The notes under the pieces were generated by a model, which had not been told where the DNA came from, ran no database searches, and saw only the letters and a program-made list of their open reading frames with translations. A DNA stretch of 64,000 bases from Holophagales bacterium (lineage in GTDB: Bacteria; Acidobacteriota; Thermoanaerobaculia; Multivoradales; Multivoraceae): positions 271,783 through 335,782 of the forward strand of contig VXZQ01000014.1 of assembly GCA_009845425.1 (NCBI GenBank), given 5' to 3'. The translations under genes were made by a program, and so were the position numbers. This document shows positions 42,724 through 51,415 of the stretch, piece by piece. Each line of letters starts with the position of its first letter. Positions within the stretch are counted from its first letter, which is position 1.

Positions 42724-43962
42724 ATGAAACTGAACCGTTCGACCTGTGTCCTGACTTGCGCGGCGGCCTCCCTGTTCCTGCTCGCCGCCTGCGGTGGAGA
42801 CGGCTACAGCGGCGGCGATGTCGCCGGCGACGGGCCGATGGCGCCGCGTTTCGAGGTCGATCCCTTCTGGCCGCAGCCGCTGCCGAACCATTGGATCCTG
42901 GGCCCGGCGATCGGCGTTACTGTCGACTCCCGCGACCACGTCTGGATCGTTCATCGGAATACGCCGGGCGCCTTCGGTGCGATCAACGAGATCGGCGCGG
43001 CGCAGGATCCGCCGCTCTCCGAGTGCTGCATCCCGGCGCCGCCCGTGCTGGAGTTCGATCCGGACGGCAACCTGGTCGGCCACTGGGGAGGGCCCAGCGA
43101 GACCGGCGAGTACGAGTGGCCGGCGTCGAACCACGGGATCCTCGTCGATCACATGGACAACGTGTGGATCGGCGGCAACGGCGGCGGTGATTCCCACGTG
43201 GTCAAGTTCACTCGGGACGGCCAGTTCCTCATGCAGGTGGGGAAGGCGAACGCCCGCATCGTTGAGGGCGCCGGCGAGGACGAGCCGCGGCGGGAGCGCA
43301 ACAGCCACGACATGGAGAACTTCGGCAGCGTTGCGAAGCTCTCGGTCGACCCGGACGCGAACGAGATCTACGTCGCCGACGGCTACTTCAACCGCCGGGT
43401 AGTCGTGATCGATGCCGACACCGGCGAGTTCAAGCGCTACTGGGGCGCCTACGGCGAGGCGCCCGATGACGAGCTGGACCTCGGCCAGTACGCGCCCGGC
43501 GATCCGCCCGCGACCCAGTTCCGCGGTCCGGTTCACTGCGCCGACATCTCCGCCGACGGCCTGCTCTACGTCTGTGACCGCGCCGCCGACCGCATTCAGG
43601 TGTTCCAGGCTGACGGCACCTTCGTGAACGAGGTGTTCATCGCGCCCGAGACCCTGTCCCAGGGATCGACCTGGGACGTGGCCTTCTCGCCGGATGAGGA
43701 GCAGAAGTTCCTCTACCTGGCGGACGGCCAGAACATGAAGGTCTACGTGATCGAGCGCGCGAGCATGGAGGTGCTCTACGCCTTCGGCGACGGCGGCCGC
43801 CAACCGGGCCAGTTCTTCGCCGTTCACAGCATCGCCACGGACTCCAGGGGCAACATCTACACGACCGAGACCTACGAGGGGAAGCGGCTGCAGAAGTTCG
43901 TCAACCTGGGGATGCGGCCGGTGCCGGAGGAGGACCTGGGCACCCCCTGGCCTTCGGACTAG
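42724..43962 (+). CDS. NHL-repeat beta-propeller lipoprotein
   Basis: 412 aa. Lipobox SLFLLAACGGDG at the start. A six-bladed propeller follows, with NHL-type repeats (GVTVDSRDHVWIVHR, ILVDHMDNVWIGGN, LSVDPDANEIYVADGYFN, DISADGLLYVCDRAADRIQV, SIATDSRGNIYTTETYEG). Such proteins resemble peptidyl-alpha-hydroxyglycine alpha-amidating lyase (PAL) propellers, and the copper-monooxygenase-like proteins in this window resemble the PHM half of that system. That link is inference only. A ribosome site GAGGAAGG precedes ATG 42724. It ends in a 4-base overlap with the convergent PQQ dehydrogenase gene. Confidence 0.82.
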   Translation: MKLNRSTCVLTCAAASLFLLAACGGDGYSGGDVAGDGPMAPRFEVDPFWPQPLPNHWILGPAIGVTVDSRDHVWIVHRNTPGAFGAINEIGAAQDPPLSECCIPAPPVLEFDPDGNLVGHWGGPSETGEYEWPASNHGILVDHMDNVWIGGNGGGDSHVVKFTRDGQFLMQVGKANARIVEGAGEDEPRRERNSHDMENFGSVAKLSVDPDANEIYVADGYFNRRVVVIDADTGEFKRYWGAYGEAPDDELDLGQYAPGDPPATQFRGPVHCADISADGLLYVCDRAADRIQVFQADGTFVNEVFIAPETLSQGSTWDVAFSPDEEQKFLYLADGQNMKVYVIERASMEVLYAFGDGGRQPGQFFAVHSIATDSRGNIYTTETYEGKRLQKFVNLGMRPVPEEDLGTPWPSD

Positions 43963-46007
43963 CCCGGGAGCTGGTACGCGATCAGCTCGAATGGCTCGCC
44001 GCGGCCGCCGATGGAGAGGACGATGTACTGCACGCCGCGGTGCAGGTACGTGATCGGGCTGCCGTCGGAGTGGGCGGGCAGTTCGACCTCGGCGACCAGC
44101 TCGCCGGTCGCCTTGTCGAAGGCGCGGACAGCCGGCACGGTGTAGCGCCAGTCCTCGCGGGCTGCCGACCGCGGATTGGTCCAGGGGAGGCCGCCGGTGA
44201 CTTCCTCGGGCTGTTCGTTCCACTCCCGCTCCGCCTGCGCCTCCTGGCGGCGGAACGAGCGCGAGTGGCCTGAGCTGACGATCAGGAGCGTCTTCGTGAC
44301 GAGGGCGTGGCCGCGGACGCCTGAGCCGAGGAGCGGCAGGTGGAGGCCCGCGAGCTGGGGGTGCCGCCGCGGCCCCTCGCCGAGCGGAACCTGCCAGACG
44401 ATGTCGCCGCGGCTCATGTCGTAGGCGGTGATCCGCGAGTAGGGCGGCTTCGAGATCGGCAGGTCGAAGGGGCCGTGAAAGCCCGAGACCCTGGCCACGA
44501 AGTCGAACGAGGAACGGTTCGGATCGGGCCGCCGCAACGTGATCAGGATGGGCGCCGTGAAGGATGGCACGTACAGCTTGCCCGTGTCCGGGTCGAAGGC
44601 GCCGCCGGGCCAGCTCGCGCCTCCCTCGAAGCCGGGCATGGCGACGGTGCCGCGCTCGCTGGGCGGCGTGTACATCGGCCCGTACTGGTGCGAGGTCAGG
44701 ATGCGTTCCGCTTCGGCGCGGATTCCGGGCGTGAAGTCGATGACGTCGGCGAGCTGAATGCCCTGGCGGTCGAACGGCGGCGGCTTGGTGGGAAAGGGCT
44801 GGGTGGCCGAGGTCTGCTCGCCTGGGATGCCCGTCTGTGGGACCTGCCGTTCCTCGATGGGCCAGAGGGGTTCGCCGGTCTCCCGGTCGAAGACGTAGAG
44901 GAACGCCTGTTTGCTGGGGAGCATCGCGGCCTTGACGGTGCGTCCGTCGACGACGAGGTCGCCCAGGACGGCCGGCGCGGCGAAGTCGTAGTCCCAGAGG
45001 CCGTGGTGGATCGCCTGGAAGTGCCAGCGGCGCTCGCCGGTTTCGCAGTCGACGGCGACCAGGCTCTCTGCGTACAGGTTGTCGCCGCGCCGATGACCGC
45101 CGTACCAGTCGTTCGTCGGCGTGCTGGTCGGCAGGTAGGCGAGGCCGAGTTCCTCGTCGGCGCTCATCAGGCCCCAGACGTTGGCGCCGCCGGTGATTCG
45201 CCAGGATTCGTCCTCCCAGGTGTCTGTGCCGTACTCGCCCTCCTGGGGCACGGTGTGGAAGGTCCAGAGTTGCCGGCCGGTGCGTACGTCGAAGCCGCGC
45301 ACGTCGCCAGGCGGCCCGTCGTCCGGTCCGAGCGGACCGTCCGAGATGGATGAACCGACGATCGCGACATCGCGGCAGATGGTCGCCGGCGAGCTGACGG
45401 TGTACTTGCGGCGTTCGACGGCCCGGTGCAGGCCGGCGGTCAGATCGACGCCGCCGTGGTTGCCGAAGGAGCGCACCGGCGTGCCTTCGTCGGCGTAGAC
45501 GGCGCGCAGGATGGCATCCGTGCTGGCGTAGATCAGGCGGCCAGGAGCGTCCGGCCGTTCCGGATCGCGCCAGAAGCTGGGACCCTTGTGGGTGAAGCCG
45601 TGGTTCGTGGGCCGGCCGTGGCCGTAGCTCTGCGGATCGTGCTTCCAGACCGTGGTGCCCGTTGCCGGATCAACGGCGGCGGCGATGCCGTAGCCCGTGA
45701 CGACGTAGAGACGGTCGCCGACCTTGATCGGCGTCGTGACGTGGGTGCGCTGCTTCATCGACGTGTCTTCGAAGCGCGGGTCGTTCGCCATCAGGTCGTT
45801 GTCCGGCAGCCGCCAGCGCCAGGCCGGTTCGAGGCGGGCGAAGTTCGAGGCGTCAATCTGGTCGAGCGCGGCGTAGCGCCCTGCGTCGTTGCCGCCGGTG
45901 ATGGTCGGCCAGTCCGTGTCCTGCGCCCGAACCTGGGCAACGCCCGGCAGCAGAAGTGCGGCGCCAAGGAGCGCCGCCGCGGGTGCCGGCTGAGCCTCGC
46001 CGGACAT
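43959..46007 (-). CDS. PQQ-dependent quinoprotein dehydrogenase (glucose/alcohol dehydrogenase type)
   Basis: 682 aa with signal peptide (LLGAALLLPGVAQVRAQD). Eight-bladed quinoprotein propeller with typical segments DWPTITGGNDAGRYAALDQI, AVDPATGTTVWKHDP, GFDVRTGRQLWTFHTVPQEG, GANVWGLMSADEELGLAYLP, AIHHGLWDYDFAAPAVLGDL and PLWPIEERQVPQTG. The tail has no haem domain, so electrons must pass to a separate acceptor. The segment HHGLWDYDFAAPAVL is common to PQQ glucose dehydrogenases. Last gene of a minus-strand operon, five bases after the luciferase-like gene. The substrate is probably a sugar or alcohol. Confidence 0.9.
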   Translation of the reverse strand: MSGEAQPAPAAALLGAALLLPGVAQVRAQDTDWPTITGGNDAGRYAALDQIDASNFARLEPAWRWRLPDNDLMANDPRFEDTSMKQRTHVTTPIKVGDRLYVVTGYGIAAAVDPATGTTVWKHDPQSYGHGRPTNHGFTHKGPSFWRDPERPDAPGRLIYASTDAILRAVYADEGTPVRSFGNHGGVDLTAGLHRAVERRKYTVSSPATICRDVAIVGSSISDGPLGPDDGPPGDVRGFDVRTGRQLWTFHTVPQEGEYGTDTWEDESWRITGGANVWGLMSADEELGLAYLPTSTPTNDWYGGHRRGDNLYAESLVAVDCETGERRWHFQAIHHGLWDYDFAAPAVLGDLVVDGRTVKAAMLPSKQAFLYVFDRETGEPLWPIEERQVPQTGIPGEQTSATQPFPTKPPPFDRQGIQLADVIDFTPGIRAEAERILTSHQYGPMYTPPSERGTVAMPGFEGGASWPGGAFDPDTGKLYVPSFTAPILITLRRPDPNRSSFDFVARVSGFHGPFDLPISKPPYSRITAYDMSRGDIVWQVPLGEGPRRHPQLAGLHLPLLGSGVRGHALVTKTLLIVSSGHSRSFRRQEAQAEREWNEQPEEVTGGLPWTNPRSAAREDWRYTVPAVRAFDKATGELVAEVELPAHSDGSPITYLHRGVQYIVLSIGGRGEPFELIAYQLPG

Positions 46008-46012
46008 CCGCC

Positions 46013-46939
46013 TCAGTCGAAGGCGGGGATGATCTCTTCCGCGACCATCTGGTAGTGGTCGAGACGGTGTGTCGGAATGCCGCCGATCATGATCTCGTGG
46101 GCGCCGGCGTCGATCATCTCGCCGATCCGGTCGATCACGTAGCTCTTCGGGCCCGCCGCCGTACCTTCGCCGAGGCCCCGGGCTGCGATGAAGCGCCCGG
46201 CGGCGGCCTCGTCGTCGGTCACGAAGGTCGGCATCAGCACCGTGTGACGGATCTCGCCCGGGTCGCGGCCGGCGTCCTCGCAGTGGCGGTTGACGACGGA
46301 AACCTTGTGCTGGAAGTACTCGCGGGTCATCGGTCCGCGCGCCCAGCCATCGAGGTTCATCACGTCGCCGTGGCGCGCCAGGGTGCGCAGCGTCCGCTTC
46401 TCGCCGGTGCCGCCGATCAGGATGGGGATGGGTGCGTCGTAACAGCCGGGCGAGAGGGGCGCGGAGTCGAGGTCGTAGTACTCGCCCTTGAAATCGACCG
46501 GCTCGCTCGAACGGAACAGGGCCCGGATCAGTTCGACCGCCTCCTCGAAGCGGTCCTGGCGCTCCTTCATCGAGGGGAACTTCCAGCCGTAGGCCTCGTG
46601 CTCGCGCTTGAACCAGGCCGCGCCGATGCCGAGCACGAAGCGGCCGTGGGAGATGTGGTCCAGGGTGCCCGCCATCTTGGCGACCAGACCGGGATTGCGG
46701 TACGTGTTGCCTAGAACCAGGTGGCCGATCTTCAGGTTCTTCGTGATGCTCGCGGTTGCCGCGGCGACGGTGAAGGCCTCCTGCGCCGCGAGGTGTTCCT
46801 CTTCCTTGAGCCCCGGCGGCGGCAGGTAGTGGTCGGCGTACCAGATGCTGTCCCAGGGGCCCTGGTCGAGCAGTTCGGCCACCTCCCGGACGCTGTCCCA
46901 GGTGTTGCGGTAGACGGTGACCTGTGCGCCGAACTTCAC
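46013..46939 (-). CDS. Luciferase-like (LLM) F420-/flavin-dependent oxidoreductase
   Basis: 308 aa, bacterial-luciferase fold: KFGAQVTVYRNTWDSVREVA, LLDQGPWDSIWYADHYLPPP, LKIGHLVLGNTYRNPGLVAK, LDHISHGRFVLGIGAAWFKR and APIPILIGGTGEKRTLRTLA. The pattern fits F420-dependent TIGR03560-like members. It sits between an MDR oxidoreductase (19 bases upstream) and a PQQ dehydrogenase (5 bases downstream) in one operon that starts with an acyl-CoA synthetase. It may reduce or oxidise a common pathway intermediate, which is not identifiable from sequence. Confidence 0.85.
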   Translation of the reverse strand: MKFGAQVTVYRNTWDSVREVAELLDQGPWDSIWYADHYLPPPGLKEEEHLAAQEAFTVAAATASITKNLKIGHLVLGNTYRNPGLVAKMAGTLDHISHGRFVLGIGAAWFKREHEAYGWKFPSMKERQDRFEEAVELIRALFRSSEPVDFKGEYYDLDSAPLSPGCYDAPIPILIGGTGEKRTLRTLARHGDVMNLDGWARGPMTREYFQHKVSVVNRHCEDAGRDPGEIRHTVLMPTFVTDDEAAAGRFIAARGLGEGTAAGPKSYVIDRIGEMIDAGAHEIMIGGIPTHRLDHYQMVAEEIIPAFD

Positions 46940-46958
46940 GTGTCCTCCTCTTCTCGGA

Positions 46959-47939
46959 CTACTGGCCGTTGCGCTGCATGACCATCTTGCCGATGATCTT
47001 GCGGTCCATCATGTCGCGAAGCGCCTGCGGCACCTCTTCCAGGGGATAGCGGCGCGAGATGTAGGGCTGGATCTTGCCGGAGGCGGCGAGGGCCTCCGTT
47101 TCAATCCGGGTTGCCTCGAAGACCTCCGGCTCGCGCATCCTGGAGGCGCCCCAGAACACGCCGACGATGTCGCAGCCCTTGAGCAGGGTGAGGTTGAGCG
47201 GCATGCGCGGGATGCCGGCGGTGAACCCGATGACCAGGAACCGGCCCCGCCAGTTGGTGGCGCGGAGCGCCGCCTCGGCGTAGTCGCCGCCGACCGCGTC
47301 GTAGACGACGTCGACGCCCTTGCCGGCCGTCAGCTCCTTGGCGCGGTTCTTCAGGTCCTCCTCGGCGTAGTTGATCGTCTCGTCGGCGCCGCGTTCGCGG
47401 CAGAGCATGAGCTTCTCCTCGCTCGAGGCGGCGGCGATGACGCGCGCGCCCATCACCTTGCCGAGCTCCAGCGCGGCAAGGCCGACGCCGCCGGCGGCGC
47501 CCAGCACGAGGAGCGTCTCGCCCGGCTTGAGGTTGCCGCGGTACTTCAGCGCGTAGTGGCCGGTGCCGTAGGCGTAGCCGTATCCCGTAGCCTCCGCGTG
47601 GCCGAGCCCCGGCGGCAGTTTGCGGACCTGGGACGTCTTGAGCAGCACCTGCTCGGCGAAGCCGCCGGTGCCGCCGCCGCCGACCACGTCGTCGCCGACG
47701 GCAAGGCCGTCCACCTCCGGCCCGACGGCGGCGATCCTGCCGCCCACCTCGCCGCCGACGACAAAGGGCGGCTCTCCCCGGAACTGGTAACGGTTCTCGA
47801 TGATCAGGGTGTCGGGCCACGTGATCGCCGCCGCCCGGATGTCGACGACGACCTCGCCCGGCCCCGGAACCGGATCGGGAAGTTCCTCGATCGTCAGGTT
47901 CTCCGGGGGTCCGAACGCGCTGCAAACAACTGCCTTCAT
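46959..47939 (-). CDS. NADPH:quinone-oxidoreductase-like MDR enzyme
   Basis: 326 aa from the ATG complementary to 47937-47939; a much longer open reading into the next gene is out of frame with it and rejected. GroES-like domain: MKAVVCSAFGPPENLTIEEL and VGGEVGGRIAAVGPEVDGL. The Rossmann domain has LLVLGAAGGVGLAALELGKV and ends with GKMVMQRNGQ. There is no catalytic zinc Cys/His set, so it is the zinc-free quinone reductase/crotonyl-CoA reductase-like branch. It uses NADPH, probably on an alpha,beta-unsaturated carbonyl or quinone. Second gene of the acyl-CoA synthetase operon. Confidence 0.88.
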   Translation of the reverse strand: MKAVVCSAFGPPENLTIEELPDPVPGPGEVVVDIRAAAITWPDTLIIENRYQFRGEPPFVVGGEVGGRIAAVGPEVDGLAVGDDVVGGGGTGGFAEQVLLKTSQVRKLPPGLGHAEATGYGYAYGTGHYALKYRGNLKPGETLLVLGAAGGVGLAALELGKVMGARVIAAASSEEKLMLCRERGADETINYAEEDLKNRAKELTAGKGVDVVYDAVGGDYAEAALRATNWRGRFLVIGFTAGIPRMPLNLTLLKGCDIVGVFWGASRMREPEVFEATRIETEALAASGKIQPYISRRYPLEEVPQALRDMMDRKIIGKMVMQRNGQ

Positions 47940-47974
47940 GGTTGCCTCTGAGATGTAGTTGGGGAAACTGGCTG

Positions 47975-49555
47975 TCAGATCTGCCGCTCGCGGCCCTTCC
48001 AGTACGGCGCCCGGACGAGGCCGCGCTGGATCTTGCCGGTGGGCATGCGCGGAAGGTCGGTGGCGAAGTCGATGGAGCGCGGGCGCTTGAAGTCGGGCAG
48101 GTGCTCGCGGCACCAGGCCAGGAGTTCCTCGGCCAGTTCGTCGCCGGCTTCGTAGCCTTCGTCGACTTCGACGACCGACTTGACGCTTTCGCCCCACTCC
48201 TCGTGAGGCACGCCGACGGTGCAAACCTCGTAGACGGCGGGATGCTGCTGGATCACGTCGTCGATCTCCTGGGGATAGATGTTGACGCCGCCGGCGATGA
48301 TCGTCTCCGCCGAACGGCCGGTCAGGAACAGGTAGCGGTCCTCGTCGACGTAGCCCATGTCGCCCATCGTGAAGTAGCCGTCGCGGTAGGCGGAGGCGGT
48401 CTTCTCGGGCGCCTTGAAGTAGACGAAGCTGTTCTCGGACGCCTCGAAGTAGACCGTGCCGGTGGTTCCGCTCGGCACCGGCTCGCCGTTGTCGTCGAGC
48501 ACCTTGTACCTCGTTCCCTCCACGGTGCGGCCGACGCTGCCGGGCTTCTCGAGCCACTCCTTCGAGTCCACCCAGAACGTGCCGCCCTCGGTGGCGGCGT
48601 AGTACTCCCAGACCACCGGCCCGAACCACTCGATGATCTTGTGCTTGACGTGGACCGGCGTGGGCGCCGCGCCGTGGCAGAGCCAGCGCATGGAGGAGAC
48701 GTCGTAACGCTCCCTGACCTCCGGCGGTAGCGTGAGCATGCGATGGAACATCGTCGCCACCATGTGCGTGTGGGTAACCCGATGGCGGTCGATGAGGGCG
48801 AGCGTCTCCTCGGCATCCCACTTGTCCATCAGCACCGAACCGACGCCGGCGCCCATCGGCATCGCCAGATTGAGACCAAGTGGCGCGGCGTGGTACAGCG
48901 GCCCGGTGACAAGCGAACAGTCAGTGTCCGGCTCGAAGTCGCCCGACTCGCGGACAGCCAGCAGGAACGGCGTCGGCGTCGGGTCCGCCTTGCGGTAGAC
49001 CCCCTTGGGATGGCCGGTGGTGCCGGAGGTGTAGAGCATCGGCGCGCCCAGAATCGGGTTGTCGATGTTCGAACCTTCCTCGGCCGCGAGCGCTTCTTCG
49101 TAGGACTCAGCGCCCTCGATCTCGCCGCCGATCGCCAGGGTCAGGCGCAAGTGGCTGGAGGCGGCCTGAGCCGCGGCGACGGCCGGCGCGAAGGCGTCGT
49201 CGGCGATCAACACGAGGGCCTCGCAGTTGTCGGCGATGTAGGCGACCTCGGGTGGCGAGAGGTGCCAGTTGATCGGCGTCATGCGTCCGCCGGATCGCTG
49301 GCAGGCGACGACCGTTTCGATGAACTCCGGCCGGTTCCGGCACAGCAGGGCGACGCCGACGTCGGGACCTACGCCGTGGGCCCGCAGTACGCGGGCCAGG
49401 CGATTGGCGTTGGCGTTCAGTTCGCCGAGCGTCCGGCCGCCGAACTTCGACAGCACGGCCATTCGTTCGGGAGCTTCTTCCGCGTGCACCGCGATGCCCA
49501 TGCCGTGGGGCGCGGCGGCCATGAGTCGTTCCTGCAGTGCTGCGTCGATCGCCAT
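47975..49555 (-). CDS. Acyl-CoA synthetase (AMP-forming, ANL superfamily)
   Basis: 526 aa from the ATG complementary to 49553-49555; an upstream extension has no coding character. ANL motifs: MLYTSGTTGHPKGVYRKAD (P-loop A3), WEYYAATEGGTF (A5), FTMGDMGYVDEDRYLFLTGR (A7-A8 hinge) and the catalytic C-terminal Lys in LPRMPTGKIQRGLV. Activates a carboxylic acid with ATP then CoA. The sequence NWHLSPPEVAYIADNC is typical of medium- or long-chain/aromatic acyl-CoA ligases of the FadD3/FadK type. First gene of a four-gene minus-strand operon, divergent from the AcnX genes. Confidence 0.9.
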   Translation of the reverse strand: MAIDAALQERLMAAAPHGMGIAVHAEEAPERMAVLSKFGGRTLGELNANANRLARVLRAHGVGPDVGVALLCRNRPEFIETVVACQRSGGRMTPINWHLSPPEVAYIADNCEALVLIADDAFAPAVAAAQAASSHLRLTLAIGGEIEGAESYEEALAAEEGSNIDNPILGAPMLYTSGTTGHPKGVYRKADPTPTPFLLAVRESGDFEPDTDCSLVTGPLYHAAPLGLNLAMPMGAGVGSVLMDKWDAEETLALIDRHRVTHTHMVATMFHRMLTLPPEVRERYDVSSMRWLCHGAAPTPVHVKHKIIEWFGPVVWEYYAATEGGTFWVDSKEWLEKPGSVGRTVEGTRYKVLDDNGEPVPSGTTGTVYFEASENSFVYFKAPEKTASAYRDGYFTMGDMGYVDEDRYLFLTGRSAETIIAGGVNIYPQEIDDVIQQHPAVYEVCTVGVPHEEWGESVKSVVEVDEGYEAGDELAEELLAWCREHLPDFKRPRSIDFATDLPRMPTGKIQRGLVRAPYWKGRERQI

Positions 49556-49665
49556 GCGGGCCTCTCCGCGGGCGCCGAAAGAGGCCGGCGCCCTGGTTTT
49601 CTCGTTGCCTTGCTCTGGTTTTCTGGAGCCGTGTTCCTGGTAAGAGCCGCGAGTGTACCCATAGC

Positions 49666-49671
49666 TACACT
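49666..49671 (+). promoter_or_regulatory. Candidate -10 element TACACT for a near-leaderless transcript
   Basis: TACACT followed by 8 bases and the ATG at 49680, with no ribosome site between. Third example of this arrangement in the window. Confidence 0.4.
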
Positions 49672-49679
49672 GACTGCCC

Positions 49680-50996
49680 ATGGCCGCCGCGAACACGCCC
49701 GAGACGGTCGAGCTGACCGAGCGCGACCGGGCCATGCTTGAGGGCGATTTCGGTGAAGCCGCGGCGGTCGCGATGCGCATCCTGGTTACGATGGCCGGCG
49801 TCTACGGCGCGGAGCGGCTGCTCGACATCGAGGGCGCTCACATCGACGGTTGCCTCTACCACGGCGACTCGGGCGTCGACTTCGCGGAGCTCCTGGTTGC
49901 GGGCGGCGCGCGCGTCAGCGTACCGACGACGCTGAACGTCGGCGGCCTCGACCTGTTGCACCCGGAGGAGTTCGCCGGCACGGCGGAACGCCGGGCCAAG
50001 GCGCTGCGGCTGATGGAGTGCTACGAGGAGATGGGCTGCCGGACGATCTGGACCTGCGCTCCCTACCAGACGACGCCGCGGCCGGCGTTCGGGCAGCAGG
50101 TCGCCTGGGCGGAGAGCAACGCGATCGTGTTCGCGAACTCGGTCCTCGGCGCGCGCACCCATCGCTACGGCGACTTCATCGACATCTGCGCCGCGATCAC
50201 CGGACGGGCGCCGGCGGTGGGACTCCACCTGGAGGAGAACCGGCGCGGCCGGGTCGTGTTCGACCTCCGATCGTTGCCGCGGGCCCTCCGGTCCGCGTCC
50301 TGGGTGCTGCCGGCGATCGGCTATCTGGTGGGGGAGCGCTGCGGCAACCGGATTCCCGTTCTGCTCGGCCTGGAGCAGGCGGACGAGGACGGCCTGAAGG
50401 CGCTCGGGGCGGCCGCGGCGTCCTCGGGTGCGGTCGCCCTGTTCCACGCGGTCGGCATCACGCCCGAGGCGCCGACTCTGGAGGCGGCGCTCGGCCACGC
50501 GGAGCCTGAGGAGTGGATCGAGGTCGGCGTGTCCGACCTGCGCGACGGTTTGCGGAGCCTGTCGACGGCACCGGGTGAGGCCGAGGCCGGTGCCGCGGGA
50601 AGCGTCGAGCTGGCGATCGACGTCGTGGCGCTTGGCAGCCCCCACTTCTCGCCGCGCGAGTTCGCGGAGCTGATGCCCCTCGTCGAGCGCCATCCGCCGG
50701 CCGGCGGCGTCGAGTTCGTGGTCTGTACGAACCGGCTTTCCCTCGGCGAGCTGGAGCGGACGGGAAACCTGGAACGGCTGCGGGCCCACGGTGTCCGCGT
50801 AGTCGTGGATACCTGTGTGGTCGTGGCGCCGATCCTGCGTACGCCGGCCGGTGGCGTCCTGATGACGAACTCGGGCAAGTTCGCGCACTACGCCCCCGGC
50901 AACGTGGGCTTCGATGTTGTCTTCGGCAGTCTGGCCGAGTGCGTTCGCTCGGCCCACGGCGGACGTCTGTGGCGCGACCCGGAGTTGTGGCCATGA
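49680..50996 (+). CDS. Aconitase X (AcnX) catalytic large subunit
   Basis: 438 aa. AcnX family features: LTERDRAMLEGDFGEAAAVA at the start, IEGAHIDGCLYHGDSGVDFA, FANSVLGARTHRYGDFIDIC and VVVDTCVVVAPILRTPAGGV. Conserved cysteines (CLYHGD, TCAPYQTT, TCVVVAP) could bind a 2Fe-2S or a metal centre as in cis-3-hydroxy-L-proline dehydratase. Bacterial AcnX proteins of this type dehydrate cis-3-hydroxyproline; archaeal relatives act on phosphomevalonate. The stop overlaps the start of the small-subunit gene as ATGA, so the two-gene split form is present. No proline catabolic genes are nearby. Confidence 0.88.
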   Translation: MAAANTPETVELTERDRAMLEGDFGEAAAVAMRILVTMAGVYGAERLLDIEGAHIDGCLYHGDSGVDFAELLVAGGARVSVPTTLNVGGLDLLHPEEFAGTAERRAKALRLMECYEEMGCRTIWTCAPYQTTPRPAFGQQVAWAESNAIVFANSVLGARTHRYGDFIDICAAITGRAPAVGLHLEENRRGRVVFDLRSLPRALRSASWVLPAIGYLVGERCGNRIPVLLGLEQADEDGLKALGAAAASSGAVALFHAVGITPEAPTLEAALGHAEPEEWIEVGVSDLRDGLRSLSTAPGEAEAGAAGSVELAIDVVALGSPHFSPREFAELMPLVERHPPAGGVEFVVCTNRLSLGELERTGNLERLRAHGVRVVVDTCVVVAPILRTPAGGVLMTNSGKFAHYAPGNVGFDVVFGSLAECVRSAHGGRLWRDPELWP

Positions 50997-51415
50997 GCGC
51001 GGTGGAACTCAAGGGCCAGGCTCTGGTCGCCGGCGCCGCCGCCGGCAAGGTGCTGCGGCTCGAGGAGCCACTGTCGTTCTGGGGCGGCGTCGATCCGGTG
51101 AGCGGGACGATCATCGACCGGAGGCATCCGCGCTGCGGAGAGAGCGTCGCCGGCCGCGTCCTCGTGATGCCCTACGGGCGGGGGTCGAGCAGCTCGAGTT
51201 CCGTGTTGCTGGAGGGTGTACGCCTCGGCACGGCGCCGGCAGCGGTTGTGCTGCGGGAACTCGACGGAATCCTCGCCCTCGGCGGGGCGGTGGCTCGCGA
51301 ACTCTACGAACAGTCGCCGCCGGTGCTGTTGCTGGCCCCCGCCGACTGGGAGGCCCTGCCGGAAGGGGTCGATGCCGCGGTCGAGGTCAGCGGCCGCCTG
51401 CGGATCGCAGGCTGA
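50993..51415 (+). CDS. Aconitase X (AcnX) small subunit (DUF126)
   Basis: 140 aa from ATG 50993, overlapping the large-subunit stop by four bases. Swivel-domain motifs GQALVAGAAAGKVLRLEEPL, SFWGGVDPVSGTIIDRRHP (the FWGG.DP..G...D..HP signature) and VLVMPYGRGSSSSSSVLLEG (the serine-rich active-site loop). It completes the AcnX active site together with the upstream subunit. The last 29 bases overlap the convergent porin gene. Longer in-frame reading upstream lies inside the large-subunit gene and is not used. Confidence 0.9.
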   Translation: MSAVELKGQALVAGAAAGKVLRLEEPLSFWGGVDPVSGTIIDRRHPRCGESVAGRVLVMPYGRGSSSSSSVLLEGVRLGTAPAAVVLRELDGILALGGAVARELYEQSPPVLLLAPADWEALPEGVDAAVEVSGRLRIAG

